A stretch of 43,119 bases of DNA, taken from Chromera velia (Eukaryota > Sar > Chromeraceae). Positions within the stretch are counted from its first letter, which is position 1. Each line of letters begins with the position of its first letter. The position numbers were made by a program, and so were the translations under genes. Of the stretch, positions 21,577 through 31,509 are shown piece by piece. The stretch lies in assembly GCA_018398765.1 (NCBI GenBank), contig JAHBMJ010000641.1:1-43119 (forward strand). Direction: 5' to 3'. The notes under the pieces were generated by a model, which searched no databases, was not told the origin of the DNA, and saw nothing but the letters and a program-made list of their open reading frames with translations.

Positions 21577-23000
21577 TCATCTCAAAAGATACGTGAGGAA
21601 AACACCCCCAACAGTCCACAGAAGGGTGAAGGATGAACTTCCCCGTCTTCGGAGTGAAAGAGCAGAGCTCTCAGCGTTTTCTTTCCCTGCCTCCTGCCCT
21701 TCCACACTTGTTTTTGCTGCTGTCACCTCCTCCTCTCTTGTCTTGGCCGTCTCTGCCTCGTCACTCAGACTCATGGAGGCTACATTTTCGTCTACTGGCT
21801 GCATCGCTGCAGAGAGGGGGGGGACGCCAGCAAAGATCCCCTCTGACAGCGCATCCAGCGTCTCAAATTCCCCCGGCACGTACGCGATGCCACCCGTCAG
21901 ACCAACGAAGATAAGAGGGGGCCAGGGAAGGTGCAAGTCGGGCAGAGAGCCGAATGCAAGCTCTCCTATACTATCGGAAGAGGAGGCAAGAGAAGTGTCT
22001 GTAGGTAGATTGGATGAGTCCAGTGTGAAAGGGTGGATGTGGGAGGGAATGGAAGGAGGGCCTCTCTCATCCTCCACTGTCCTGAGAGTTTTGTTCACGC
22101 TCTGCTGGGCGTCTCCGACGTGTGTGTTTACGGTTTCAAATCGGTCTGTAGATGTGAGGGAAAGCACAGGGACAACGGAAGATGGAGAAGAAGAAGAAAG
22201 AGACCCCACCAGGGGCGCTGAGAGAGAGAAAGCGGACTTCTCTTCATCTCGCGGCACTTTAGGGTCGTGTAGGTGTGATGTGACTACTCTTCCTGTTGCA
22301 TCTTGTCTATTCACATCAGACGGAATGACTATCACTCCGCCCGTCTGTTCCGTTGAGGCGAGAGAGGAGGATTCCGATTGTTTGGCAAGTACTGACTTCG
22401 GCTGATCGTCTTCGGTGGACCCCCCATTGCCCTTCTGCATCTGCTGACTTTCCTGAAGGAAGGAGGAGGCGTCAGAGGATGATTCTTCAGAGCCCCCATC
22501 TCTCTCTCCCTTTCCCTCCCCCCCTTGCCCACTTCCAAACAGAGCAGCCTTGATGGAGGCCATAGAGGAAAGTTCAGATTCAGAGTAGTGCCCCCTCAGA
22601 GAGACAGCACCGCCTGGCTTTGCCTTCTGGGCATCGACAGGCACGATGCCTACCGGGGCCTCTTCCCCTTTCCCTCTGCCTGAGGCCGAAGGGCCAACTT
22701 GCCCCCCTACCTGTCCTATCGTGTCCCGCAGCACGGCAGCAGCTGCCGCTGGGCTCTGGGCGCTTTCGGGGGAATGGGAAGAGTCTCTCTCTCCATCGAC
22801 TCGGGTGGAATGAGACGATGCGAGCACAGCTGCCTTGTGGGTCGTGGTGGTGCTGGTGGTGGTGGTGGTTGTAGTGGTAGTGGTGGTGGTGGTAGCAGTT
22901 GTAGTCGTAGTCGTAGTCGTAGTTGTAGTGGTAGTGGAGCTTGCTTCTGGCAGAGCCGAAGGGGATGGTTTCGCGGGGGGGGCCGAGGAAGGCACGGGGT
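21577..23000 (-). CDS. Terminal exon: Thr tract, Ser-rich stalk, hydrophobic C-terminus
   Basis: The acceptor TTTTGCAG is followed by DPVPSSAPPAKPSPS, then about 30 residues that are almost all Thr (about 22845-22935), then about 400 residues rich in Ser, Glu and Gly. A short hydrophobic patch (PPLIFVGLTGGIAYVPG) lies near 21900. The protein ends FTLLWTVGGVFLTYLLR and TGA. A Thr tract, a Ser-rich stalk and a short hydrophobic tail without a cytoplasmic domain look like a GPI-anchored or type I mucin-like surface protein (inference). The 474-codon frame has no stop and no shift. Confidence 0.65.
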
Positions 23001-23486
23001 CTGCAAAATTAACGGAAGCGCATTTGCAAAAATTTCTGCATGCGAAAGAAGCCTTTCTATCTAGAGGTCTGAAAAGAAGTTGCACTTACGAAACAGTTCA
23101 GGTCGCTCTCTTGAATCCTTACCCGAAGCCGAAATTTATGGAAGCCCAGGGGACAGAGATTGCGCGCATTCACTCGATTACAGATTCAGATGTTTGGGAG
23201 AGGAGTGAACACGCGAAGCAGAAGAAGAGAAAAAACGTGCGCACAGTTTTCAACCTACAGTCGTTTTACCAAGGCTCTCTTGGTCAAATAGAACCCACCC
23301 TCTGGGGCTGCCTCTTTCAACCCCTTTGCAAGGAGGGCAGCAGCATCCATAAGATCGCGGCCCCACTTGGGCACATCTGCAGGAATTAAGAGGCAGTCAG
23401 AAAAGAGAGAGGTCACACACAGAGGAGACAGACAGACTATATGTTTCTTCTTCTCCCTTCTTTTCTTCATGTACACGATAGACAAA

Positions 23487-23518
<32 letters not shown>

Positions 23519-25289
23519 ACAAAGACAAAAGAACAGAACAACAATCAAACAGCGTGGGCAGGGGGCCCGAAAGGTGAGAGTTAAGCGCCCCTTGCCTCTT
23601 CACCTCCTGACAGACTTTCACGTGATCACTAGGTTCACACGTTAATCCTCTGCTGCTGCCACTCAAGACAAACAGACAGACTGTATCGTCTTTTCTTTGC
23701 TTTTTCTCTTCCCTTTTTCAGAAGACGGACTATATGGCTTCTTTCCTTCAAGCAGACAGACAGTCGGGGGAAAATCTGGTTTGAGTCGTATCTAACCAAG
23801 TCAGTCGGTTAGTAATTGGGTAGGGTCCTGGACATCTTCTGAGTGAGACGGGTACGGCATTCTGCAGCTGTGTCCCGGTTCGCATGTTTGTTCTCTCTCC
23901 TCCACAGAGCCCCTCCGTCTCTCTGCTTCTCTGATCTTCTCCCAATTCATCGGCTCTCTCTCTCTGTCTCTCATTGCATTCGCAACACACAGCACAAGTT
24001 GAAGGAAAAAAAAAAGAGACGCTACTTCGGTTGACAGACCGGCAAGGAGTTCGCATAGTTCTGCTTCGGTTATGGGGACCGCCTTTCTTGCCTGATCCTC
24101 CAGACTCAGCAGATGAAGCTGCAAAAAAAAAAAAAAACAGCATACATTCAGAGACTCAATCAGCAAAGAAACACAAAACGGCATCACCCATTGCCCGTGA
24201 CACGCTGGAAAATCTCACACGTCCGCATAGAATGGGATTTTCGTTTCTCTCTCTTTTCATTTCATCTGCGGTCGTCTGCAAAGAAACCGGGCCCCTTTCC
24301 AAATATTCCCATGAGGTTTCTGCCATCGACTCCTGTTCTTTCTCACGCGCACGCGCACGTTCTTGATCTCTCTAGTTAATTCAAATGAACCCGAAGAGCA
24401 ATCCCTCGCCTAGACAATCGACGGTTTTGGCTGAAGAGACCGGCAACTGACTGACCAGCTCCCATGCGTGAGTGAAGACCTCGCGGCACTCTTCCCATAC
24501 AGCACCGCAGTTCTCTCCAACTGCACAAAGACGAAGGAAGAGGGGAACAAAGGAACACGACTCTTTTCCCTGACAGAAGTTCGACTCTTCACTCCCCAGC
24601 ATGCTTCCGTGCTTTTCTCTGCCCTTGCGGTCAACAGCAGCCGGCCATCATAGCCCAAGAAAAAAAAAAGACATGCGCACTCACACTTCTCCCCTCCCCC
24701 CTTTTCTCACTGACCAACGAAGAGTCCCGCCTTCCCCTTGGTGCTTGCCAGGCCGCTGGTAAAGAAACGGGGCCACTCCGGATCGCATAAACTGCACATG
24801 GCCCCCGTGTACACTCTGCAGACAACAGAGACAGAAATCACAAAAACCCGACACGGAAACGGCGGAATTGCAGACGCATTCAATCTGACATGAGCGGGTC
24901 AGAAGAGCCAAGAGCCCGGAGAAGAAAAAAACAGAACTGTCAATCTTATGAGTGAAAGAGAACCAGCAGGAAGGAAAACAAGAGAGGCGGCCCCTCTGAC
25001 CGATCCAAACTTCGAACGCGCATCAAACGCCTCCAGCGAGGGACCTCCTACTCCTCCCGGATACAAAGAAGAATCAGATGGACAGCCAGAGAAAGAGACA
25101 GGTGGGCAGAGATGAACAAAACCCGGCCACCAGAGCTACCGTCTGACTCGGAAACACAGACACTCACACACCCTCAAACACACACTCAAACATACACAAA
25201 TCCACACTCTCTCTCTCTCTCACAGAGAGAGAGAGAGAGAGAAAGAGAAAGGAACACAGAAAACGTGAAAGAGAGAAACGGGGAAGGAC

Positions 25290-25325
<36 letters not shown>

Positions 25326-26513
25326 ACTGGATGATCCGGTCGGTGCACTCTGCCATGTTTGTCAGACCGGCAAAAACAAACTCCTTGAATCTGTCGCTCA
25401 TCTGCAAGAACACAAAGACAAACACAAGCGGAAGGAGGCATCTTCAACAGGGTCCGGGAACTGAAAAAAAGAGAAAAGTTGGAATCCACCAAATTTCCTC
25501 ACACTTGCTGACGCGTAGGCACACGCCTGCAGACATTTGCACTCAATCATACACAGAAAAGCACAGAACGCCGCACAATCTCTCTGGTAGAACGTTAAGT
25601 GCCCCCTTCCCTGTCTCCTGCTTCTAGGAGGAGTCTGTTCCTTTTTGAACGAACGAATGCACACAACAGGCAGGTCCCTGTCTCTCCAACCTTGCAAGCT
25701 GCCCTCATCTGCTGAGGCCCCCCCCCGACTTAAACAAACCCTGCATGCTTCCCCCATGATGTCTTCTCTGTCTCTCTCTCTGTCTGTCTGACCTTCGCCA
25801 CCGAGGCCCGAAGTTCCTCTCTGACTGTTAGGGCAACCGTCTGTCCTGCCAGAATCTGCACACAGAATCGATGCATGCCGTCGAGTCTTTCTTGAGTCAG
25901 CCTGTCGAAGAAAGGAAAGGGAAAACGTACCACTCGACGTCAAAAGAGTCAGGAAAAAAGAAATAGTGGCAAGCAGAAGTGGAAGTCGTGAGAGCGAGAT
26001 GACACCTGCTTGCTAAAATAAACTCTAGACCGGCTCAGAGACAAAGAGAAAAGAAACAATGTGCAGAGAGAGAGGGGTGCATCAAGGACGAAGGATCCAG
26101 AATCCCTCTGAGATACAATTTTGCCCCCCTCTCTCCATATGAAGTCCAAAACCCGGCCTTCATTCTCTCTCAGTCCGTCCCCCCCTCTACCCACCTCAAG
26201 CTCCAGAGAGTTGACGAATCCTGCACACCAGCATCAGCAAAAACTCCTGATACAGTCAGAATTGGACACACAGTCGGACTGCCATGACTTACCGGAAAAA
26301 AACATATCCACAAAACTGCGCACAGTCACTCTGACAGCCGGATGAACCAAACCGTATGAAGTGCACTGCATTCGCATCTGAGAAAGGCAATCTGTGGCGC
26401 CGAATCCCTTTTTCTTGTGTTGCGGGGAAGATATGTGAATCAAATCATACGAATCGATCGTTCACTCTCCCCCTCCGTGCCTCTATTTCCTCTTGCTTGC
26501 TGATGTACACACA

Positions 26514-26561
<48 letters not shown>

Positions 26562-27131
26562 CTGACTGACGTGGTCTGCAGCAGTTTTCGACGGTGGAAA
26601 ACTGTTGGCAGACGAGGAACTCAAACTCCGAAAGCCTGCAAGAATTCGGGCAAATCAATTAACACGTGGGAATCGAAGTAAGTGGGGGTTTTCAACAAGC
26701 CAATTAACAGAACTTGTTCTCTCACGCAGGAGGAGTTTCAAGGCTGCAGAGGATGAGGCGCTCAGCAAGTCAGCCCTTTGTGCTGGTTACTGCGTATGAG
26801 GTGTCTTTCTACTAAGGGAGGCTGCTCTTTGAAGAACTACACAACGACACAAAGCGCCCTCCCTAGCTTCCTCCAAATAAATTGTTCGTTCTGTCGATCA
26901 TCAGACTGACTGAGGGACCTCCCAGAAGTTCGCCCCGCTCTTGGCTTCATCTTCTTCAATCAAAGGATGGGCACATCTGGACACCACTCCGGGGAGCATG
27001 AGGCCCTTTCCTGTGTCCGCTGTGGCATTGCCCTGCTGTTTTGAGGCCAGAACGCACAGAGACAAAGAGAGAAGGACAACAAGCGGCCGGAGAGGCATTG
27101 ACCCCCGATGTGCCGAGTGCCACAATGGCAT
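21577..27131 (-). CDS. Multi-exon gene for a secreted, Thr-rich, possibly GPI-anchored protein
   Basis: I do not recognise the family. Exon 1 (26919-27131) encodes a signal peptide (MPLRPLVVLLSLSLCVLAS). Well-shaped internal exons, each with AG before and GT after, are 26293-26365 (GLVHPAVRVTVRSFVDMFF), 26195-26220 (FVNSLELE, phase-compatible with the previous one), 25793-25901 (LTQERLDGMHRFCVQILAG), 25328-25401 (MSDRFKEFVFAGLTNMAEC), 24715-24815, 24456-24520, 24026-24118 and 23299-23376 (DVPKWGRDLMDAAALLAKGL). The last exon is 21577-23000. More exons are probable, since some phases do not join. The helical N-terminal half could be a folded domain; the C-terminal half is low-complexity. Exon borders are tentative, and it might be two genes. 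Confidence 0.5.
22845..22935. repeat. Coding trinucleotide tract (poly-Thr)
   Basis: ACN repeats on the minus strand (GTN on the plus strand) encode nearly uninterrupted Thr. The codon mix (ACC, ACT, ACG) shows an aged rather than a freshly expanded tract. Confidence 0.85.
23480..23519. repeat. (AAAG)n microsatellite
   Basis: About eight AAAG units within an inferred intron. Confidence 0.9.
25209..25323. repeat. (CT)n and (GA)n microsatellites
   Basis: (CT)n at 25209-25222 faces (AG)n at 25225-25243, forming an inverted repeat. A further (GA)n run lies at 25295-25322. All are inside an inferred intron. Confidence 0.9.
26506..26561. repeat. (AC)n(AG)n compound microsatellite
   Basis: About 12 AC units run directly into about 15 AG units, inside an inferred intron. 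Confidence 0.92.
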
Positions 27132-27729
27132 TTCGATCAGTCAAAACGACACATTTAGATTACATTGGGCAAAGAATAAAAGCAAGACGCGACTCCTGTC
27201 ATGCCTTTCCTTCAACACAAGCGCTGAGGGGTATGTGATTCTTGTTGGTTAAAGATACGCGGGCCTCCCTTGGAGACGCGTCCGACTAGCATGCAGCGTC
27301 AACGTCCCGATTGTTTGACCCTCTCCACAAGGCAAGGCGAGAAAGGACGACACTGCAATCTATAATGAAGGTATATAGAGGATCATGAAGATGGGATCGA
27401 TCCATGCCGGAAACGCGAGCACTCAATGAAGAAAACTCATGGAGACGATCAACACCTATCAAAAACATGCATGCTCAAACGAGCGGCGGCATGGCGGCGC
27501 GGCCTACGGAACTCGAATGCCTGGCGACGCGCCCGGCGCGCGCGGGGGCCCATTTTCCCGCTCCGCCGCGGCTCTGTGCCTGATGGTACCACTGCCAGAG
27601 CGCTGCTAAAGCAGCTAACCGCAACTGAGTCTCGGACCCTCAGTATTTGTCTTATAAAAGTACCGTACAGCGTTCTTTCTCTCTCTCACACACAAGCTCT
27701 CTTTCTCTCTCTCTCTCTTTCTTTCTCTT

Positions 27730-27795
<66 letters not shown>

Positions 27796-27870
27796 CCTCT
27801 CTCTCTTTCTCTCTCTTTCTCTCTCTTTCTCTCTCTTTCTCTCTCTCTCTTTCTCTCTCTCATTCTCTCT

Positions 27871-27909
<39 letters not shown>

Positions 27910-27935
27910 CAGAGTCTCTCTCTCTCTCTCTTCAG

Positions 27936-27988
<53 letters not shown>

Positions 27989-28827
27989 TTCAGAGTCTCT
28001 CTCTCTCTCTCTCTCTCAAGGCGAGGTCTAACGAGGTCTATATATTATTTTATAAAGTGTGAGTAAGTCTGAGCAAGTCTGAGCAATGATGTGTGGGCAG
28101 CTTCTATCCCAAAATTACCCTATTAAAATTTTATAAGATGTAGTGACTATAAGTGACTATGTTTCATTTAAATAATTGATATCATTGAAGTATACCACCA
28201 CTAATAAAGCTTATCATAGAGTATTATGAATAATGATGAAGCTCAAATCTACTCAAATCTAGACTCAAATCAAGTACTCAGTTGAACACTAGATTCTTCA
28301 CATTAAATTTGATTCAATCTAATCTAAAACTTCAAATCTGATCAAATTTGATGTTCAATCTCAAATCAAATCAAAACTATCAAACGTTTCTCAAATCTAC
28401 TCAAATCAAGCCTGGTCATGCCTGGATATGTGTGGTCGCTATGAAGCCAGATGTATATTTTCAGCCACTGCAGTGACACTGACGCTTGCACTGACACGAA
28501 CCCCGAAGCTTTTCGCTCGACAGGGCGGGACGTTTGTTGGCCCGGAACTTGGCCGTTTCTTTTGCTACATTGTTTGACTGACTCCTGCAAATCTGAAGAT
28601 CAAGCCGCCCCTCCACTACGTTATGTTCATAGATACCCGGAACAAGTCCACTCCGCTCAAAGGATGAATCGGCTTTTCAAGTGAAACTTCCTGCCTCACA
28701 CACTTCTTTCTTTCATATGTAACTACGGTCTTCCCGATGTTGCCTTTTTCAAAAAGATCTCTCCCCACTTCTTCGACAACTGCACCCTCCCTGACCCACG
28801 CACGTACGCCGGCCTTCACCCTCTCAA
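27132..28827. other. Intergenic DNA with a large (CT)n tract and repeated AT-rich motifs
   Basis: No gene is supported. 27132-27600 would hold the promoter of the gene at 21577-27131 and has a short GC-rich block (27480-27570). The CT tract (27677-28018) follows. 28060-28090 repeats GTCTGAGCAA. 28230-28410 has many CTCAAATC units in loose tandem order, perhaps remains of a mobile element. Confidence 0.55.
27677..28018. repeat. About 340-bp polypyrimidine (CT/CTTT)n tract
   Basis: The plus strand is almost purely C and T, broken by a few CATTCT and TTCAGAGTCT units that recur. The long open frames across it (Ser/Leu/Phe or Arg/Glu repeats) are repeat artefacts. A homopurine-homopyrimidine mirror tract of this size can form triplex DNA. 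Confidence 0.95.
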
Positions 28828-29571
28828 TCATTCCTCAGAGGCCTGCACGTTCGAGCTCTCCCCCTCCGTCTCCCCCGTGCCCGCCACTGAGACTAGGTTG
28901 ATGCAGTACCGGTTGCCCTTCGAGTCCGGGAGGTTGTGACCGAGGTGGGTCCCCGCCAGGGAGACGGTCTCGCCATCGGGGAGCACTCGCACCTGATCCC
29001 AGTTCACCTCAGCTGCATGCATTCAACGAGAAGACTTTAACGACTCTGTGCACATGCATCTGACAGATGACAGGCAATATTGCTTTTCCCCTTCTCCGCA
29101 TCTGGTTCTAGAGGCAGTCGGGTCGAGTCGGAAGGAAAGGACAACGACCGCAGGAAGCAGACTGAAACTGCGAGGCGACTCAATTCGTTATCGCAAGAGC
29201 AGTGTAGACAATCTTGGGTGCTTTGGAGTGCAGATTCACACTTCTTGCATCAGTAAAGGAGCAAATAAAAGCACAAAGAGAGAATATTCATGCAGACTTA
29301 GTGGAAGAAGACCTGTCGGAATGTTCCGGACACGGACTCTCTTCATCACAAAGGTTTCTCAAAGAGTCGGACAGACAGGTCACAAAGATGGGCAGAGAAA
29401 AAGACTTCATTGTTTCTTTATCATTAACGTCGTTTGGGGGTCAGATTACCGGCAGACAAGCAAGGCGGCAAGCGGGCAGACAGGCAGGCAGATGTATTGA
29501 AAGGCAGATGAATCGTTCCCTCCTTCTCTCTTGTCATCCTTTCTGTCTGTCTTTCTTTCTGTCTGTCTGTC

Positions 29572-29610
<39 letters not shown>

Positions 29611-29656
29611 TCGTTCTCTTTCTTAAAGTTTCTTTCTTTCTTTCTTTTCTTTCTTT

Positions 29657-29688
<32 letters not shown>

Positions 29689-30154
29689 TCCTTCCTTCCT
29701 TCCTTCCTTCCCTCCTTCCCTTCCTTCCTTCCTTCCTTCCTCTTCCTTCCTTCCTTCCTTCCTTCCTTCCTTCCTTCCTTCCTTCCTTCCTTCCCTTCTT
29801 CTCTCTCTCTCTCCCTCCCTCTCCCTCTCTCTCTCTCCCCTTCTCTCTCCCTCTCTCAGACAAAGACACTGAGACGAAGCTGGATTCAAAGGTAAAGGGA
29901 CGGACTTTCTCTTTTCCTCGATAGATTTCATTCTTTTTCTTTCCCTCGTCTTTTTTCCCAGAGAGACTCCATGCTTTCTTCTCAAAAGGTGTAGGCACAC
30001 AAGCGGCAAAAAGAAAGAATCCTTTTACCTTTTCTCCCAAGCAGTTACACAAAGGTAACGGAGTGAGGGCGGAGAGACAAAAAAAAAATGCTTCTTCTGT
30101 GCATAAGCAGACAGAACGAGACAGGAAACATGGACTCTGCCTTTTTCAGTCCGG

Positions 30155-30195
<41 letters not shown>

Positions 30196-30872
30196 GGACA
30201 GAGTGGTATCTGTGTCTTCCCATACTTCACATACAGTCAGGCAGACAAATAGAAAAACAGCAAGCGGGCATAAATGACACACCACATTGCCAAAACCGCG
30301 ACACACAAGCACAGAGGGAGGGCGGCCTTTGTGTGTGAAGAGGTAGGAGGGAGAGAGAAGAGCGAGAAAGACTCATCCTACAACTGACCATCTCGGAACG
30401 AGGGCCAGCCGTGGGATTTGCTTTCTGCAATAAACTGGTCCATCGTGCGTCCGATGGGGGCAGTGAAGAGAAGTTTCTGGGAGACGGGGTCAAAAAACTT
30501 CACGGGTCCTTTGCTTGCGTTCTCTTGGCAGTACTCCACGAACTTTGTTTTCCTCCAGAAGTAGCTGGAATACTCTGCATAGTGTCTGTTGAAGCAGCAA
30601 ATTCGGTCCGCTGTCTTCACATCCACACCCCACCTAAGGTTCTCGGAGACGGGACGCGTGCACGTTCCATGGTCCTTCTTTGACATGATTGATTCAGTGC
30701 CCATGACAGGGCCCGACACTGCAGCCTGCTCCATGCAAAGCGCACTGGACGGTGGAGAGGTGGCCATTGCACGACGGAACACAGACGGTCGCAAGAGGAA
30801 GCCAATGAAGGACTGCACGGTGATAACGCAGAGGGACACAAGGAGCCCGATAAAGGCGACTTTTGTGGTCAT
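28828..30872 (-). CDS. MsrB-fold (methionine-R-sulfoxide reductase-like) protein, plastid-type targeting
   Basis: Exon 1 is 30389-30872 and exon 2 is 28828-29012. They join in phase 1 across GTCAGT...TGCAG to give 222 residues ending in TGA. The N-terminus is a signal peptide (about 1-21, AFIGLLVSLCVITVQS) followed by FIGFLLRPSVFRRA, a Phe-led basic stretch as in bipartite plastid presequences. The mature part has CCFNRHYAEYSSYF, FFDPVSQKLLFTAP, GWPSF (155-159), GTHLGHNLPD (182-191) and GNRYCIN (194-200). GWPSF, HLGH and RYCIN are MsrB hallmarks, and Cys198 sits at the catalytic position. The usual zinc CxxC pairs are not evident. It may act in repair of oxidised Met in the plastid, or be a redox-related paralogue. 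The intron holds large microsatellites. Confidence 0.85.
29527..29860. repeat. (CTTT)n-(CCTT)n-(CT)n polypyrimidine tract in the MsrB-like intron
   Basis: TTTC units (29570-29690) pass into TTCC units (29690-29793) and then CT units (29797-29858). The sense strand of the gene is homopurine here. Long open frames across it are artefacts. Confidence 0.95.
30153..30196. repeat. (GACA)n microsatellite
   Basis: About ten GACA units inside the MsrB-like intron. Confidence 0.92.
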
Positions 30873-31509
30873 CGGACGGGGACGTCTTCTGGTCCGATTG
30901 GGATGCAGCAGGACACTGGTCTACGGGAATTCAATATATTCTACTAGAGAGCCTTGAGCTCGATGCTGGAATGGGCCTACCTGGAAACCTTTGCCCCGGT
31001 TCTGGTGAAGAATGACCCTCCTTAAAGGCTGCTTTCACTTGCCGTCTCGCACACGAAGGCCCCAAAAGTCAATCACGTACTCTGCCACTGCAACAGGACA
31101 TGCGGCGGCGGGGCCTTGCATGCATATGGGGCCTGAGTGGCGGCGACGAAACTGGCCCCGCTCTTTTCGCTTGGGGGGCGCGTAAACAAAAATTTTCCGA
31201 AGAGTGACGACACTTTGGAGCGTTCGCACGGAGCAGTGAGGGCGGAGACCCAAGCGAATTCGTCACGCAGATACGTGTTAACTTTCCTCATTTGACTGTT
31301 GTCTGTTGAGGAATTCCTTCTCTTTGCGTTCAGGTGCAGAACTTCGGTTTGTTTTGTAAGCCGAAGATAACGTGCATCTACCTGCTTTTCCGCTTCCTTG
31401 GCCTCTCAGTTAGTTGGTCTCGGCTGTTCCGACGGTTCCTATACAGAGACGGATCGTCTGTTTCCTTTGCGCCCTGATCTTCTATCTGAGTTAACTTAAG
31501 CATTCCAAG
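30873..31509. other. Intergenic region between divergent genes
   Basis: It separates the MsrB-like gene (minus) from the SLC35F6-like gene (plus), so both promoters should lie here. Short open frames at 31035-31290 show no domain and are not supported. Confidence 0.5.

Noticed and set aside
21551-22405. 284-codon plus-strand frame
   Set aside because: Antisense of the long Ser-rich terminal exon; no start context or domain.
22835-23389. Val-rich plus-strand frame opposite the Thr tract
   Set aside because: Antisense of the poly-Thr coding repeat, with no homology.
27615-28066. Long open frames across the CT tract on both strands
   Set aside because: They are Ser/Leu/Phe or Arg/Glu repeat translations of a microsatellite, with no domain.
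29534-30052. Open frames of 128-236 codons across the TTTC/TTCC tract
   Set aside because: Repeat artefacts inside the MsrB-like intron.
30153-30196. Tandem units read as a CRISPR-like array
   Set aside because: Simple tetranucleotide repeats without spacers, in a eukaryotic intron.
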